Of a DNA stretch of 15,858 nt, positions 7,002-15,067 are shown in pieces. The DNA comes from Burkholderia sp. (GTDB taxonomy: Bacteria > Pseudomonadota > Gammaproteobacteria > Burkholderiales > Burkholderiaceae). The stretch spans positions 1 through 15,858 of the forward strand of contig JAQGMD010000150.1 in the NCBI GenBank assembly GCA_028292565.1, written 5' to 3'. Each line of letters opens with the position of its first letter. Position 1 is the stretch's first letter. Made by a program: the position numbers and the translations under genes. Below the pieces are notes generated by a model. That model did not search any database. It saw only the letters and a list, made by a program, of their open reading frames with translations, and was not told the origin of the DNA.

Positions 7002-7616
7002 ATGGAAACGACACAACGCCATCGGCTTTCTCATTTCGTTGGAGCTTGCCTCGCCTTGATAATTGGCTCGGGAGCCGCACAGGCAAACCCGCGAATCGAT
7101 GATCTCAAGCGCTGTCTGCAGGATTTTGACGGGATTGAATGGAAGCTTCCCTATCGGCCACCGCTACGGATTCGTTCATGCGCCGCGCCTACCGTCAATT
7201 ATGACGTCGGCGACAAGACGTCGGCCGGCCGCAGAGAACTGAACTTGATCGGTGAACTCACGCTCGGTGACGAGAGCGTCGAACTCTCCTCTGACGAACG
7301 CTATGCAGCCTTGCAACTAGCCTTGCACACGCATTTTGACGCACTGTTCAAACAACGTGGTTATCGCCTGGTGAGCACCGAGCAGGGTAATGCGCGAACC
7401 GAGTACAGTGCCTATACCCAGTGCATGTTGAACCGAGGCGGCAGTTGCGCCGAAGGCACGCCGGAACCGCTGAAGCCGCCGATTCCGTATGTCAGCCTGG
7501 CGCGCTACGTGCGACAGGCAGGTACGCAGACAATCACTCTCACCTACAGGGCAACGGCAAAAAACACGTGGAGCGTCTCGCTAGACGGTGTGCCGCCGAC
7601 AGCCGGTGCGCGATGA
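7002..7616 (+). CDS. Secreted cysteine-containing protein, first gene of unknown three-gene operon
   Basis: A 204-residue protein with a signal peptide (hydrophobic 12-27, cleavage likely after AQA at 28). The mature part has four cysteines (C38, C60, C141, C149), fitting two disulfides in the periplasm. A charged helix (ERYAALQLALHTHFDALFKQRG, about 99-120) and a beta-rich C-terminus (TQTITLTYRATA-) are visible. No family is recognised. Its TGA overlaps the ATG of the next gene as ATGA, so the two are translationally coupled. No good ribosome-binding site precedes the ATG at 7002, but no better in-frame start is seen. A periplasmic or envelope partner of the downstream anchored protein is the likely role. 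Confidence 0.75.
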   Translation: METTQRHRLSHFVGACLALIIGSGAAQANPRIDDLKRCLQDFDGIEWKLPYRPPLRIRSCAAPTVNYDVGDKTSAGRRELNLIGELTLGDESVELSSDERYAALQLALHTHFDALFKQRGYRLVSTEQGNARTEYSAYTQCMLNRGGSCAEGTPEPLKPPIPYVSLARYVRQAGTQTITLTYRATAKNTWSVSLDGVPPTAGAR

Positions 7617-9136
7617 ACCGGCGCTATCTCTTTGCCGGGTCTGTGATATTGGCTGCCATGATTGCAGGGCTTTTTGGCCTTGGCATACTGCGCAATCAAG
7701 CCGTGCCCATAGGCGCGGCCGATCCGGCATTCGAGTATTACACGAAAGGCCATAGCAATAGCTACGCCGCCATCGATCGCTGGGCGCATTATGGAATGCG
7801 GGCAGAGCGTTTTGCCGACGTGTTGCGAAAGGCTGGTTACGCGTGTCAACAGCCGACGGTATTGAAGGATGAGACCGGGATGGGCGCGATCCGCGAAACG
7901 CTGTGCCATAAAACAGAGCAGTGGCCGCTCAGCCGCACCCTGTCCATCCGTGCGAGTATCGAGCACGGCATCGTCGCGCGGCTGGTAGGGGCCAAGGCGA
8001 GCAGTAAGCTGACGCCGGATGACCAGCCCTTGACCAAACGCCTTGCGGATTTGCTGCGGAAGGTCGGCTGGATGGAACCGGAGACGCTGCAGGTGGCGGG
8101 TTTCCAGATCGATTCCATCGAAACCTTGAGCCGGATGGTGGCGGATACCTTGTCATCAACCGGTTGGTACGCACGCTGCACGGACGGTCAGCTTGGTGCA
8201 CAGTGCAATCAAATGACGGATGACCGCATGAAATCCGGATTTCCTGCGCTGCCACAAGGACAAGGGACGCTTCCGACCGGCACCTCGCTTGAATTGCATC
8301 GTGCGATGGAGCGCATCGGCTTCGCACCGGTTCAAAAGCGCGGCGCTGACGGCAAGCCGGAAGACAGCCTGCTTGTACGGCCCGCCAACGGCCGCATGTG
8401 GCTGGATTTCGTCAGCAAGGATTTGGGCGGGCGGGATTTGTCCGCATCAATCGAACTGGAGAGCAAGGGCGGCACTCCGATCAATCTGGTAGCAGGTTTG
8501 AATGGCAAAACCGAATCCATTCACCTGGCTGGCCGTCCGCGCCGCGCCAATGATGACTCAATTGTCTACCTGCTGCCGGAGGCCGGCACTCACCATGCGC
8601 GCTATTCTGTTTGGTTGAATCTGCCGAACAAGAATTTCCCGGGCACCTTCGATCAGCTCGCGCGCAACTTGCCGCTGGTGGACGCGGCATTTATTCCGCT
8701 GATCTTCAAGGCTATCAGCGGCGATGCAGCGAGAGACACCGGCCCGGAGGAAAGCCTCGGGCTGTACCCGGTATTGCGGCAAATGGAACAAAAGGCAGAG
8801 GTGTTTCGTGCGCTGCACCCGGACCGTTGGCTGCCGCGCGAACACGGCAATCGCCTCATCACACAGGCCTATCCGGAAGACCCCGTGATACGCGCGGCAT
8901 GGGCGTTTGCCACATGCGAGCCGCTCAGCAAAGCTGCAAGCATTGACGGCAATTGCCTGTTGCGTTTTACCACGGCCGACCCGGATGCAGCGGCATTGGT
9001 GCGCAGCGAAATCGCAAAACAGCAGTTACTGTATGGGGAGTTACCGGAGATCCACCCGCTTCGCATTCGGTTGAAGCATTTAAACGAAGCATTCTCGGCT
9101 GTGCACCATGACGAACCCGACTCTACCGACCAATAA
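7613..9136 (+). CDS. Single-anchor periplasmic protein with repeated helix-Gly-aromatic motifs
   Basis: A 507-residue protein with one N-terminal membrane segment (about 5-26) and a large soluble region, presumably periplasmic. The first 240 residues contain repeated units in which an amphipathic helix ends in G followed by Y, W or F: LRKAGYACQ (near 71), LLRKVGWME (near 147), TLSSTGWYA (near 179), AMERIGFAP (near 231). Cysteine pairs C78/C98 and C189/C198 follow two of these. The remaining half is mixed alpha/beta, ending in a Cys pair (in FATCEP and GNCLL). No family is recognised. The start at 7613 is set by the ATGA overlap with the preceding gene; the longer frame from 7421 inside that gene is rejected. 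Its end overlaps the next gene by 29 bp. Confidence 0.75.
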   Translation: MNRRYLFAGSVILAAMIAGLFGLGILRNQAVPIGAADPAFEYYTKGHSNSYAAIDRWAHYGMRAERFADVLRKAGYACQQPTVLKDETGMGAIRETLCHKTEQWPLSRTLSIRASIEHGIVARLVGAKASSKLTPDDQPLTKRLADLLRKVGWMEPETLQVAGFQIDSIETLSRMVADTLSSTGWYARCTDGQLGAQCNQMTDDRMKSGFPALPQGQGTLPTGTSLELHRAMERIGFAPVQKRGADGKPEDSLLVRPANGRMWLDFVSKDLGGRDLSASIELESKGGTPINLVAGLNGKTESIHLAGRPRRANDDSIVYLLPEAGTHHARYSVWLNLPNKNFPGTFDQLARNLPLVDAAFIPLIFKAISGDAARDTGPEESLGLYPVLRQMEQKAEVFRALHPDRWLPREHGNRLITQAYPEDPVIRAAWAFATCEPLSKAASIDGNCLLRFTTADPDAAALVRSEIAKQQLLYGELPEIHPLRIRLKHLNEAFSAVHHDEPDSTDQ

Positions 9137-10382
9137 GGCAACACCGGCCCGCGAATCTGTGATGCGCGTACTAAATGGCGTTGCGCTGGCACTCATCGGA
9201 CTCTCTGTGCTCGCACAGTGCTTGCGCTATATCCTGATGTACATCGAAGCCGGCAACGCCGGCTTGACGCCCGGCGGTTTTCTGGGGCTGATTAGCTTCG
9301 CCATCATTCCGGGCATCCTACTGGCTTTTGCAAAACTGATTCTCAATGTGTTTCGTGGCTTCAAAAATGCCAAAGCGCGGCCCAACGCGGCAATGTATTT
9401 CCTGATCGTGATGCTACCGTTCGTTCTGCCCGTCATTCTGACGGCAGCGCGTGGGCGCAGCGTGGAAACAGTGAAGGCGACGCAACAGGTCGAGCCCGAG
9501 CAAAGTGAACAATTCATTGCAGGCCGCGAGTGGGCCAGGGTCAACAATCCGATTCATAACACGCAATGCAAGGGCACCCATGAATTCGATCGTGGCTGCT
9601 GGAACCAGATCGACCTGCGGCGCAAAGCGCAGCGCGAGGCGGGGTATGAGTGGGCCAGGCAAAATCTGCCGGAGAAAGCAAACATTTGCCAAGGCGCGCC
9701 TTATTTCGTCTTAGGGTGCCGCACATACTTTGTCGAGCATTTGCGCAAGCCCAAACCAGCGGGTATGGGGAAATATGAAGGCATGACCACCGCCGAATGC
9801 ATTGAAGAAGTGAACGGCAATTATGAAGCGGGCAAAGCCATCGACCTTGAGCATGAAAACCTCCATAGCATCGAGGTGACCTATCGGAGGAACTGGGCAC
9901 CCGACCTGAAAGATTGCGAGAACTACGACAAACTCGTCGAGAACAATTTCATGCCCAAGGCGTACGCCCGCATCGAGAGCGCGATCGACAAACTCAAGGC
10001 CGGGCAAATTGTGCCGGAGGATGAGAAAGCAACGGTGCTCAAGGATTTTACCGAAATGTCGAAGATCCGCGAGCAGCCTTACACCGTGGCTTACATGAAG
10101 CGCTTCGACGAATATTCAAAACGTTTGAATGGCGAATACAATGATCCGGTGATCGTTTATCCGCAAATCTCCTGCAGCGAGTACCAAGCCAGGATCGATG
10201 AAATGATCCGGCTCGACAGGGAACGCAGTGATGCGATGCTCGCATTGAAGCGGCCAGATGGCGTTGTCGCCGATAGCGCCAGACATTCACATCTGAACCA
10301 GCAGCGCATTGATATGATGTGGGACTGGAAGCTGTACACCGATGGAGCGAGGAAGGCCAACTGCAAGATCGTCACGAAATGA
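9108..10382 (+). CDS. Three-helix membrane protein with duplicated cysteine motif
   Basis: A 424-residue protein. Three hydrophobic segments (about 21-45, 53-82, 94-114) anchor an acidic, Cys-containing C-terminal domain of ~300 residues. Residues 139-164 and 179-204 are two copies of a motif, G-x-EWAR-x-N, C, G, F, GC, spaced exactly 40 residues apart (C154/C194, C164/C204). Similar EWA...C...GC units are found in assorted bacterial hypothetical proteins, but I know no assigned function. The rest is helical with further cysteines (C231, C270, C356, C419). Overlap with the preceding gene by 29 bp places it last in the operon. An envelope complex built from the three products is inferred. Confidence 0.75.
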   Translation: MTNPTLPTNKATPARESVMRVLNGVALALIGLSVLAQCLRYILMYIEAGNAGLTPGGFLGLISFAIIPGILLAFAKLILNVFRGFKNAKARPNAAMYFLIVMLPFVLPVILTAARGRSVETVKATQQVEPEQSEQFIAGREWARVNNPIHNTQCKGTHEFDRGCWNQIDLRRKAQREAGYEWARQNLPEKANICQGAPYFVLGCRTYFVEHLRKPKPAGMGKYEGMTTAECIEEVNGNYEAGKAIDLEHENLHSIEVTYRRNWAPDLKDCENYDKLVENNFMPKAYARIESAIDKLKAGQIVPEDEKATVLKDFTEMSKIREQPYTVAYMKRFDEYSKRLNGEYNDPVIVYPQISCSEYQARIDEMIRLDRERSDAMLALKRPDGVVADSARHSHLNQQRIDMMWDWKLYTDGARKANCKIVTK

Positions 10383-10483
10383 CAGGGGCGCCTGCGCTAA
10401 AAACAAGGCAAAATCCCTGGTCGGATGGGCGGGCTGAGGGCGGATTCGGGTGGCCTGAAGTTCCTATATACACGTGATACATG

Positions 10484-10514
10484 TAATCGAGTCTGACTTA
10501 GTCTGCCCCCAAAA
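10484..10514 (-). repeat. Dispersed repeat copy C, forming the 3' end of the SGNH hydrolase gene
   Basis: On the minus strand TTTTGGGGGCAGACT leads through AA into GTCAGACTCGATTA. The same two blocks occur in the same order at 15775-15802, with T for G in the first block and GG for AA between blocks. The stop codon of the hydrolase (10500-10498) lies between the two blocks, so its last codons (LGAD) are repeat-derived. Confidence 0.75.
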
Positions 10515-11208
10515 TACGCGCTCCGCGCCGCGCCCCGACCGGCTCGGTAACCGCCTGCACAATCGCCTTGGCAATCTTGTCCCCACCCACGCTCGATAGC
10601 TCGATCGGATTGGCGAAATCCTCGGGCTTGTTGCATACCTGCCGCAGCTCGATGACCTTGAGCTGCTTGTCGGTACTGACACGAAAGATCAGGTCGTTGA
10701 ATGCCGAGAGCGCGACCGCCGCGCGCTGCTGAAAACCGGCATCCGCAAAATTTCCGTTATAGATGGTGCATACCACAAGCGGCAAACCGGAACGGGTGCA
10801 CGCATCAATTGCCTTTCTGTAAGAGGCCTCAAACTCTTTGACTGCATTCGCAAGCATGTTAAAAGCGTCGGCGCTGGAACGGACCGGCTTATCGAGTAAG
10901 TCCTGGCGCATCAAAGCGTTGTTGCCGCCGACGCTCATGACCAGATGCGTCGCGTCGCGCGGTAACCGCGCCAACTGTGAAGGAATACTTTCTGTGGTGG
11001 CACCATCGACAGCCAGCAAGCTCGCTTTCCAGCCAGGAGGAAGATGACCGCGCACCTGAGCGATGACGTCAGGCTTGCCCCCGGTATAGCTGCCGTTGTC
11101 GAAAATCGAATCACCGAGTAACGCTACATGATGCATGGAATGGACGAGAGGAATGCCGGCTAACAGGGCCCCGGACTGCAGCAGGAAGCGCCGGCGACAT
11201 GGGTTCAT
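10498..11208 (-). CDS. SGNH/GDSL-family hydrolase with Tat-type signal peptide
   Basis: A 236-residue protein. It starts MNPCRRRFLLQSGALLAG, a twin-arginine-like signal with hydrophobic core, so export by Tat is likely. Block I is LLGDSIFDNGS (nucleophile S34), block II G69, block III GGNNAL (G94-N97). The family's C-terminal Asp-x-x-His pair is missing: the matching segment reads FANPIELSSVGG (198-209). Some SGNH subfamilies show NPIE-type sequences here, so this may be an ancestral trait and not damage. ATG at 11208 is preferred over TTG at 11211, with AAGGAA eight bases upstream. The C-terminal LGAD comes from a dispersed repeat. Substrate is unknown; esterase or acyl hydrolase in the periplasm is likely. 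Confidence 0.85.
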   Translation of the reverse strand: MNPCRRRFLLQSGALLAGIPLVHSMHHVALLGDSIFDNGSYTGGKPDVIAQVRGHLPPGWKASLLAVDGATTESIPSQLARLPRDATHLVMSVGGNNALMRQDLLDKPVRSSADAFNMLANAVKEFEASYRKAIDACTRSGLPLVVCTIYNGNFADAGFQQRAAVALSAFNDLIFRVSTDKQLKVIELRQVCNKPEDFANPIELSSVGGDKIAKAIVQAVTEPVGARRGARILGAD

Positions 11209-11827
11209 CAATTGATTTCCTTGATTGCTGGACGGATTTGCAACGTGGAATCAGTAACGCCGCTCGTAATGAAAACAGCACGCAACAGCTTGCGGCCGGA
11301 TCGACCATGACCGCTCCCGTGCCGGCGGCGCTTGTGCATTCGCGGAGCTGGCTTGCGTACTGGATGTCCTTAAAGTAAGCCAGCCTCGCGCAAGCAAAAG
11401 CGAAGCGAATGAGTGCGTGACCACTGGCTTGCGGAGTCCGTTAACATTTATCCAGATAAACGGTTGAGGTTTTGCACTTCACACTTCGCATTCAAGCCGC
11501 AGCGCCTTTTCTCCTGAGAATCGGACGCGCGTTACGTCGCTAAGATGCTTTTATTGACAAGGAAGTTCGCGATCCGAAGAAGCCAAATTGCGGAATAACG
11601 CTTCGGCACAATGCACGCAATTACAATCCCTGACTGCAAAAATTACCTACCGACTGTTACGCACGTAGCGCCAACGAAATAGCGTGCGCCGTAGACGCAT
11701 GGCATCGCCTTCAGGTCCGCTCTGCACGTTTCCGATGGATCAAGAAAACCCGTTCCCGGGCAACAACGCCCGCAATGGCGCGTCCTTTGCTTCCGCTGGT
11801 CACGTCTTTCTAACAAGGAGTACTGTT
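11209..11827. other. 620-bp non-coding stretch between divergent genes
   Basis: This should hold the promoters of the minus-strand SGNH gene and the plus-strand Ser-rich protein gene. Visible structures are GCTGGCTT (11347-11354) with AAGCCAGC (11377-11384) as a perfect 8-bp hairpin stem, a second copy of CTGGCTTGCG at 11424-11433, and a TTTATC-CA-GATAAA palindrome at 11448-11461. A TTGACA at 11554-11559 has no good -10 at the right distance. An open frame extending the Ser-rich gene back to 11684 has no ribosome-binding site. Confidence 0.45.
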
Positions 11828-12724
11828 ATGAACGGAAAACTGAACGCCATCGCCGCCTCACTTGCCTTAATTTTTTCCGCGAGTGCATACGCGCAATCCT
11901 CTCCCGCCTCCTCCGGTTCATCCGGGCAAGGCGGTCAATCCCAAAAGCAGCAAGCTGAGCAACAGCACAAGGCTGCGATGGAAAAATGCAACGCTATGAA
12001 GGACAACGCCAAGGATATCTGCAAAGCCGAGGCGGATGGCCAGAAGAAGGTGGCTGAGGCCGAGGCAAAGGCGGCCGAACGCGATACGCCGAAGAACCGA
12101 TTGGATGTGGCTGAAGCGAAAGCCGACGCGCAGTACAAGGTCGCCAAAGAACGATGCGACGATCAAGTCGGCGATGCCAAGAAAGCGTGTGGAACAGAGG
12201 CAAAGGCGCAGCATGACCTCGCCGTAGCGCAGGCCAAGAAGGAATCACAGAAGTCCGAGTCCAGCGGCAGCAGCGCTTCTTCCGGCAGTTCTTCGCCGGC
12301 GCAACCTGCAGCGCCCGCAGCCGGTGCTTCCAGCAGCTCTTCGGGCGGGCAGGCAGCCTCTCCAAGCGGCAGTTCCTCCGGTGCTTCTTCGACCGGCCAG
12401 AGCCCGTCGTCGCCGAGCAGTGCTTCGGGCACTTCTTCGACCGACCAGAGCTCGTCTTCGCCGAGCGGCAGCAGTTCCGGCAGCTCGTCGGGAGGGCAGA
12501 CGCCATCGTCCAGCGGCAGCGCTTCGAGCAGTCCTTCGGGAGCGCAGAGCTCGTCATCGCCGAGCGATAGCGCCTCCAGCAGTTCTTCGGGCGGACAGAG
12601 CTCGTCACCCGGCAGCAGCTCTTCCAGCGGGCAGACGCCGTCTTCCGGCACCAGCTCTTCCAGCGGTTCTTCGACGGGGCAAACCGCATCCCCGAGTACG
12701 GAACCACCGAAACAATCCAAGTAA
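11828..12724 (+). CDS. Secreted TolA-like Lys/Cys helix protein with long Ser/Gly/Pro-rich tail
   Basis: A 298-residue protein with signal peptide (1-23, ending AYAQ). Residues about 35-135 are Lys/Glu/Ala-rich helix with two repeats of a motif, KC-x6-AKD-x-C-x-x-EA and RC-x6-AKKAC-x-x-EA, seen in secreted proteins of Burkholderiales often labelled TolA-like. These give four cysteines in two pairs. Residues ~140-290 are low-complexity Ser/Gly/Pro with imperfect units like SSSGGQ-(S/T)PSSP. The start at 11828 has AAGGAG seven bases upstream and begins the signal peptide; the longer frame to 11684 is not supported. No enzymatic motif. A periplasmic or surface-exposed spacer protein is inferred. 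A strong hairpin follows. Confidence 0.75.
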   Translation: MNGKLNAIAASLALIFSASAYAQSSPASSGSSGQGGQSQKQQAEQQHKAAMEKCNAMKDNAKDICKAEADGQKKVAEAEAKAAERDTPKNRLDVAEAKADAQYKVAKERCDDQVGDAKKACGTEAKAQHDLAVAQAKKESQKSESSGSSASSGSSSPAQPAAPAAGASSSSSGGQAASPSGSSSGASSTGQSPSSPSSASGTSSTDQSSSSPSGSSSGSSSGGQTPSSSGSASSSPSGAQSSSSPSDSASSSSSGGQSSSPGSSSSSGQTPSSGTSSSSGSSTGQTASPSTEPPKQSK

Positions 12725-12740
12725 GCAGAGGGTAATCGCC

Positions 12741-12772
12741 GGCGGGCCGAATCGTTGTGAGTTTGGCCCGCC
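12741..12772 (+). terminator. Strong hairpin terminator after the Ser-rich gene
   Basis: GGCGGGCCGAA (12741-12751) pairs with TTTGGCCCGCC (12762-12772) through eight perfect G/C-rich pairs plus A-T and wobble pairs, loop of ten bases, 16 bp after the stop codon. Downstream sequence is pyrimidine-rich (TCCCTTCTG) but not a pure T-run. Confidence 0.65.
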
Positions 12773-12890
12773 TCCCTTCTGTATTCACCTGACCGGATCA
12801 CCCGCGCCTTCGCCGTGAATGAAGCCCACACTTCAGCCGTCTATTGATCGTCGCGGTAAATTGAAGAGCACCTCAAAAAACTTCTCCCCT

Positions 12891-14747
12891 TCACGGCCCA
12901 ACACTAAACTCCGATCCGCTATATAGCCCCTGAAACGACCGAATCGGAGCACTCGTATACCGCGACACGAGCGCAACCAGTTGCTGGTACTCGGGGCTAT
13001 CAATCTTGTATGCGTAATTGCTCCCAATCCTGAGAACGCGAGCGTTCCCAGTGCCATTGACCGTTGATGGGTTATACCCCGCGACCAACACCGCCGCGAT
13101 CCGCGCTCCTTGGTTGGACACGTTCCACCGAACCGGCTCATAAGAAGCGAGCACAAGCACAACCGGACGAGGCCCGGAACGCACGCTGACACTTACGTCG
13201 CGCGAACGCCCTTGATAGACCCCGACCATATGCACTTGAGCATCCGCTGGAATATCGGAGAGCATAGGCGCAGATTGCGCAACCGGCGCCATTGGAGCGC
13301 GCGCCGCCATTGGAACACCTGGCGGAAAAGCGTCCGCACCTTGGCCATTCGAGCGTTCTTCCATCCTGGTCTGCGCCTCGAGCTTAGCCAGTTGGACCCG
13401 CAAGTTGTGCTCGGCTATTAACGTATCCAATGACGCCGGCTCGCCGGCCTTCAACTCGTCGCCGAACCACAACCGGTTAGACCCGCGCCGCATAAACCCG
13501 GTGCGCCCAGCGAGTTCATACACGATTCCACTTATGGCGGACTGCGATTCAACCGGGGCCAATGTGGACTGTGTGATGTCAAATACCATGGGCTTCGTAC
13601 CGATACCGCCGGCCTCGTAGGAATCAATCAGCAGTTTGTTCTCGCCAAGCTTCGCATAACGATTCGACAGGAATGTTCCCGTCTGCCACAGGGTTTCCTT
13701 CCCCGAAGCGAGATCGATGGAGATGATGTCTCGCGAAGTGATGAAGACAATAGACTTCCCGTCGAGCATAAGGGTCGGGGTCGATGATGTAACACCCGAG
13801 CCTTGAGTGATACGAAAATCTTTCAGTGCCGTGGCTTTGATACCTTCACTTGTACGGGTATGTTCCACCAGCGTAAATTCGCGAGAAGAGCCGATCAGTG
13901 TATGTGAAGGCGAACCGCTCACTGGAAGAGCCCATGACGGATAGCGCAAGGACACTGGATGCGGCGCGACTTTTCCTGACTGTGTATCCACGATTGCCAG
14001 GTTACTGCTCGAGCCTTCCGTCACCACGACTGCGCCTGCCTCCGGCACCCACGCGAGCAGCCGGTGGATTCCTTTCGCCTCCCAGAGTTTCGTGCCGGTT
14101 TCTGTATCAATGAATGTGACCGAACGATTGCGTGTATCAACAGCCGCTATCCGTCCATTGGGCGAAATGGCGATGCTATGCGAAGGGTTCTCTGCTACCG
14201 ACAAGCTCGCGATCTTTTTTCCGCCGGGGATCTCTATAGACGTCAACTCCCCGCGCGTTCCCTGCAGGACGACCACGCCCGCGGATGAAGCCGCGACCCC
14301 AGAGGCCGTCTCCGGCATGCCCGCATGCGAGGCTTCAGTGGGCGGGCCAAGTCGCTTCAGTGGCCGCAACGGCTGCTGGGCCAGTCGTGCGCCAACCTGT
14401 CGAATTCCCAAGTACTGAAGTAACTGTGCATCCTGAGTCACGAAACAATCGCGGTTCAATGGAAGCGCTTTGACTCCATTGACTGAAGTGAAGCGGCCGA
14501 CCGACCGGCCTTCCAGGCAGGTGAGTGCCCGCAGTTGCAGTCGTGACGCATACTGCTCATCCAGAACCTTGGTTGCGTCCGCATCGGCCTGGAGAAGCGC
14601 TCGAAGATTTTCCTGGGCCATCTTCACCTCCACCGATGGAGGAAAGGCCATATTCACTTTGACATCGGCCGGCATGAAGGCTTCCTGAATCTGGGTACAG
14701 GCCGATAAACCAGCGGAAAACAACAACACACTTACGATGCGAAACAT
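12891..14747 (-). CDS. Large lipoprotein with beta-propeller-like middle and unknown C-terminal domain
   Basis: A 618-residue protein with a lipoprotein signal (LSAC, lipidated C17; Thr at +2 predicts the outer membrane). Residues about 30-130 are an alpha-rich N-terminal part, followed by a region (about 150-440) of repeated beta-strand units such as SIAISPNGRIAAVDTRN, VTFIDTETGTKLWE and ISIDLASGKETLW, characteristic of a WD40/YVTN- or PQQ-like propeller. A Pro/Ala linker leads to a C-terminal domain (about 510-618) with VVLVLASYEPVRWNV and a Tyr/Gly-rich end. The C-terminal domain has no name I can assign. ATG at 14747 has GGAGGGG upstream; the in-frame start at 14861 is rejected. A scaffold or binding role at the outer membrane is inferred. 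Confidence 0.8.
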   Translation of the reverse strand: MFRIVSVLLFSAGLSACTQIQEAFMPADVKVNMAFPPSVEVKMAQENLRALLQADADATKVLDEQYASRLQLRALTCLEGRSVGRFTSVNGVKALPLNRDCFVTQDAQLLQYLGIRQVGARLAQQPLRPLKRLGPPTEASHAGMPETASGVAASSAGVVVLQGTRGELTSIEIPGGKKIASLSVAENPSHSIAISPNGRIAAVDTRNRSVTFIDTETGTKLWEAKGIHRLLAWVPEAGAVVVTEGSSSNLAIVDTQSGKVAPHPVSLRYPSWALPVSGSPSHTLIGSSREFTLVEHTRTSEGIKATALKDFRITQGSGVTSSTPTLMLDGKSIVFITSRDIISIDLASGKETLWQTGTFLSNRYAKLGENKLLIDSYEAGGIGTKPMVFDITQSTLAPVESQSAISGIVYELAGRTGFMRRGSNRLWFGDELKAGEPASLDTLIAEHNLRVQLAKLEAQTRMEERSNGQGADAFPPGVPMAARAPMAPVAQSAPMLSDIPADAQVHMVGVYQGRSRDVSVSVRSGPRPVVLVLASYEPVRWNVSNQGARIAAVLVAGYNPSTVNGTGNARVLRIGSNYAYKIDSPEYQQLVALVSRYTSAPIRSFQGLYSGSEFSVGP

Positions 14748-15057
14748 GACCCCTCCATTGATGAGCGGGTGCGCCAAATCGGTTCTTGAGGATGCGTGGG
14801 TACCGCTGCCAGCGAACGGTGCCAAAGGGAGAATACCTGTATTATTGCCTTGTAACAACAAGTTGATGGCGCCAGGACGTTGTTGTGGCTGAACTTCAAT
14901 TTGATGGGGTGGCGCGTGAAGTGCACGAACTGACGTAGTTTTGGTTTTTCAGTGGGATGCCTTACCCCGCGGGTAACCGCTGCACCGGCCGCGAATTAGT
15001 AGGGTCGGTATCGAGAGGATAGGGACCAATATCGTGGTACGTCCCCTAATACGCGCC
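14748..15057. other. Intergenic region upstream of the lipoprotein gene
   Basis: Contains a candidate promoter for the lipoprotein gene (listed separately) and, at its far end, a perfect 12-bp tandem repeat CCCTAATACGCG at 15044-15067 that overlaps the stop of the next gene. No gene is seen. Confidence 0.5.
14830..14858 (-). promoter_or_regulatory. Candidate sigma-70 promoter of the lipoprotein gene
   Basis: On the minus strand TTGTTA (14858-14853), 17 bases, then TATTCT (14835-14830), about 80 bases ahead of the lipoprotein ATG at 14747. Spacing is ideal but the hexamers are imperfect. Confidence 0.4.
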
Positions 15058-15067
15058 CTAATACGCG
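15044..15067. repeat. Perfect 12-bp tandem repeat over a stop codon
   Basis: CCCTAATACGCG occurs twice with no spacer (15044-15055, 15056-15067). The stop codon of the minus-strand gene lies inside the second copy, so the duplication falls at the very end of that gene. Confidence 0.7.

Noticed and set aside
7421..7612. Upstream extension of the second operon gene
   Set aside because: The extension lies inside the first gene in another frame; the ATG at 7613 starts the membrane anchor and forms the ATGA overlap.
11684..11827. Upstream extension of the Ser-rich gene
   Set aside because: It would put 48 residues before a clear signal peptide, while the ATG at 11828 has a good ribosome-binding site.
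12324..12818. 164-codon plus-strand Arg/Ala-rich frame
   Set aside because: Shifted-frame reading of the same low-complexity repeat region.
12163..12831. 222-codon minus-strand frame with PEELLE repeats
   Set aside because: Created by antisense reading of Ser/Gly codons in the low-complexity tail; no ribosome-binding site or family.
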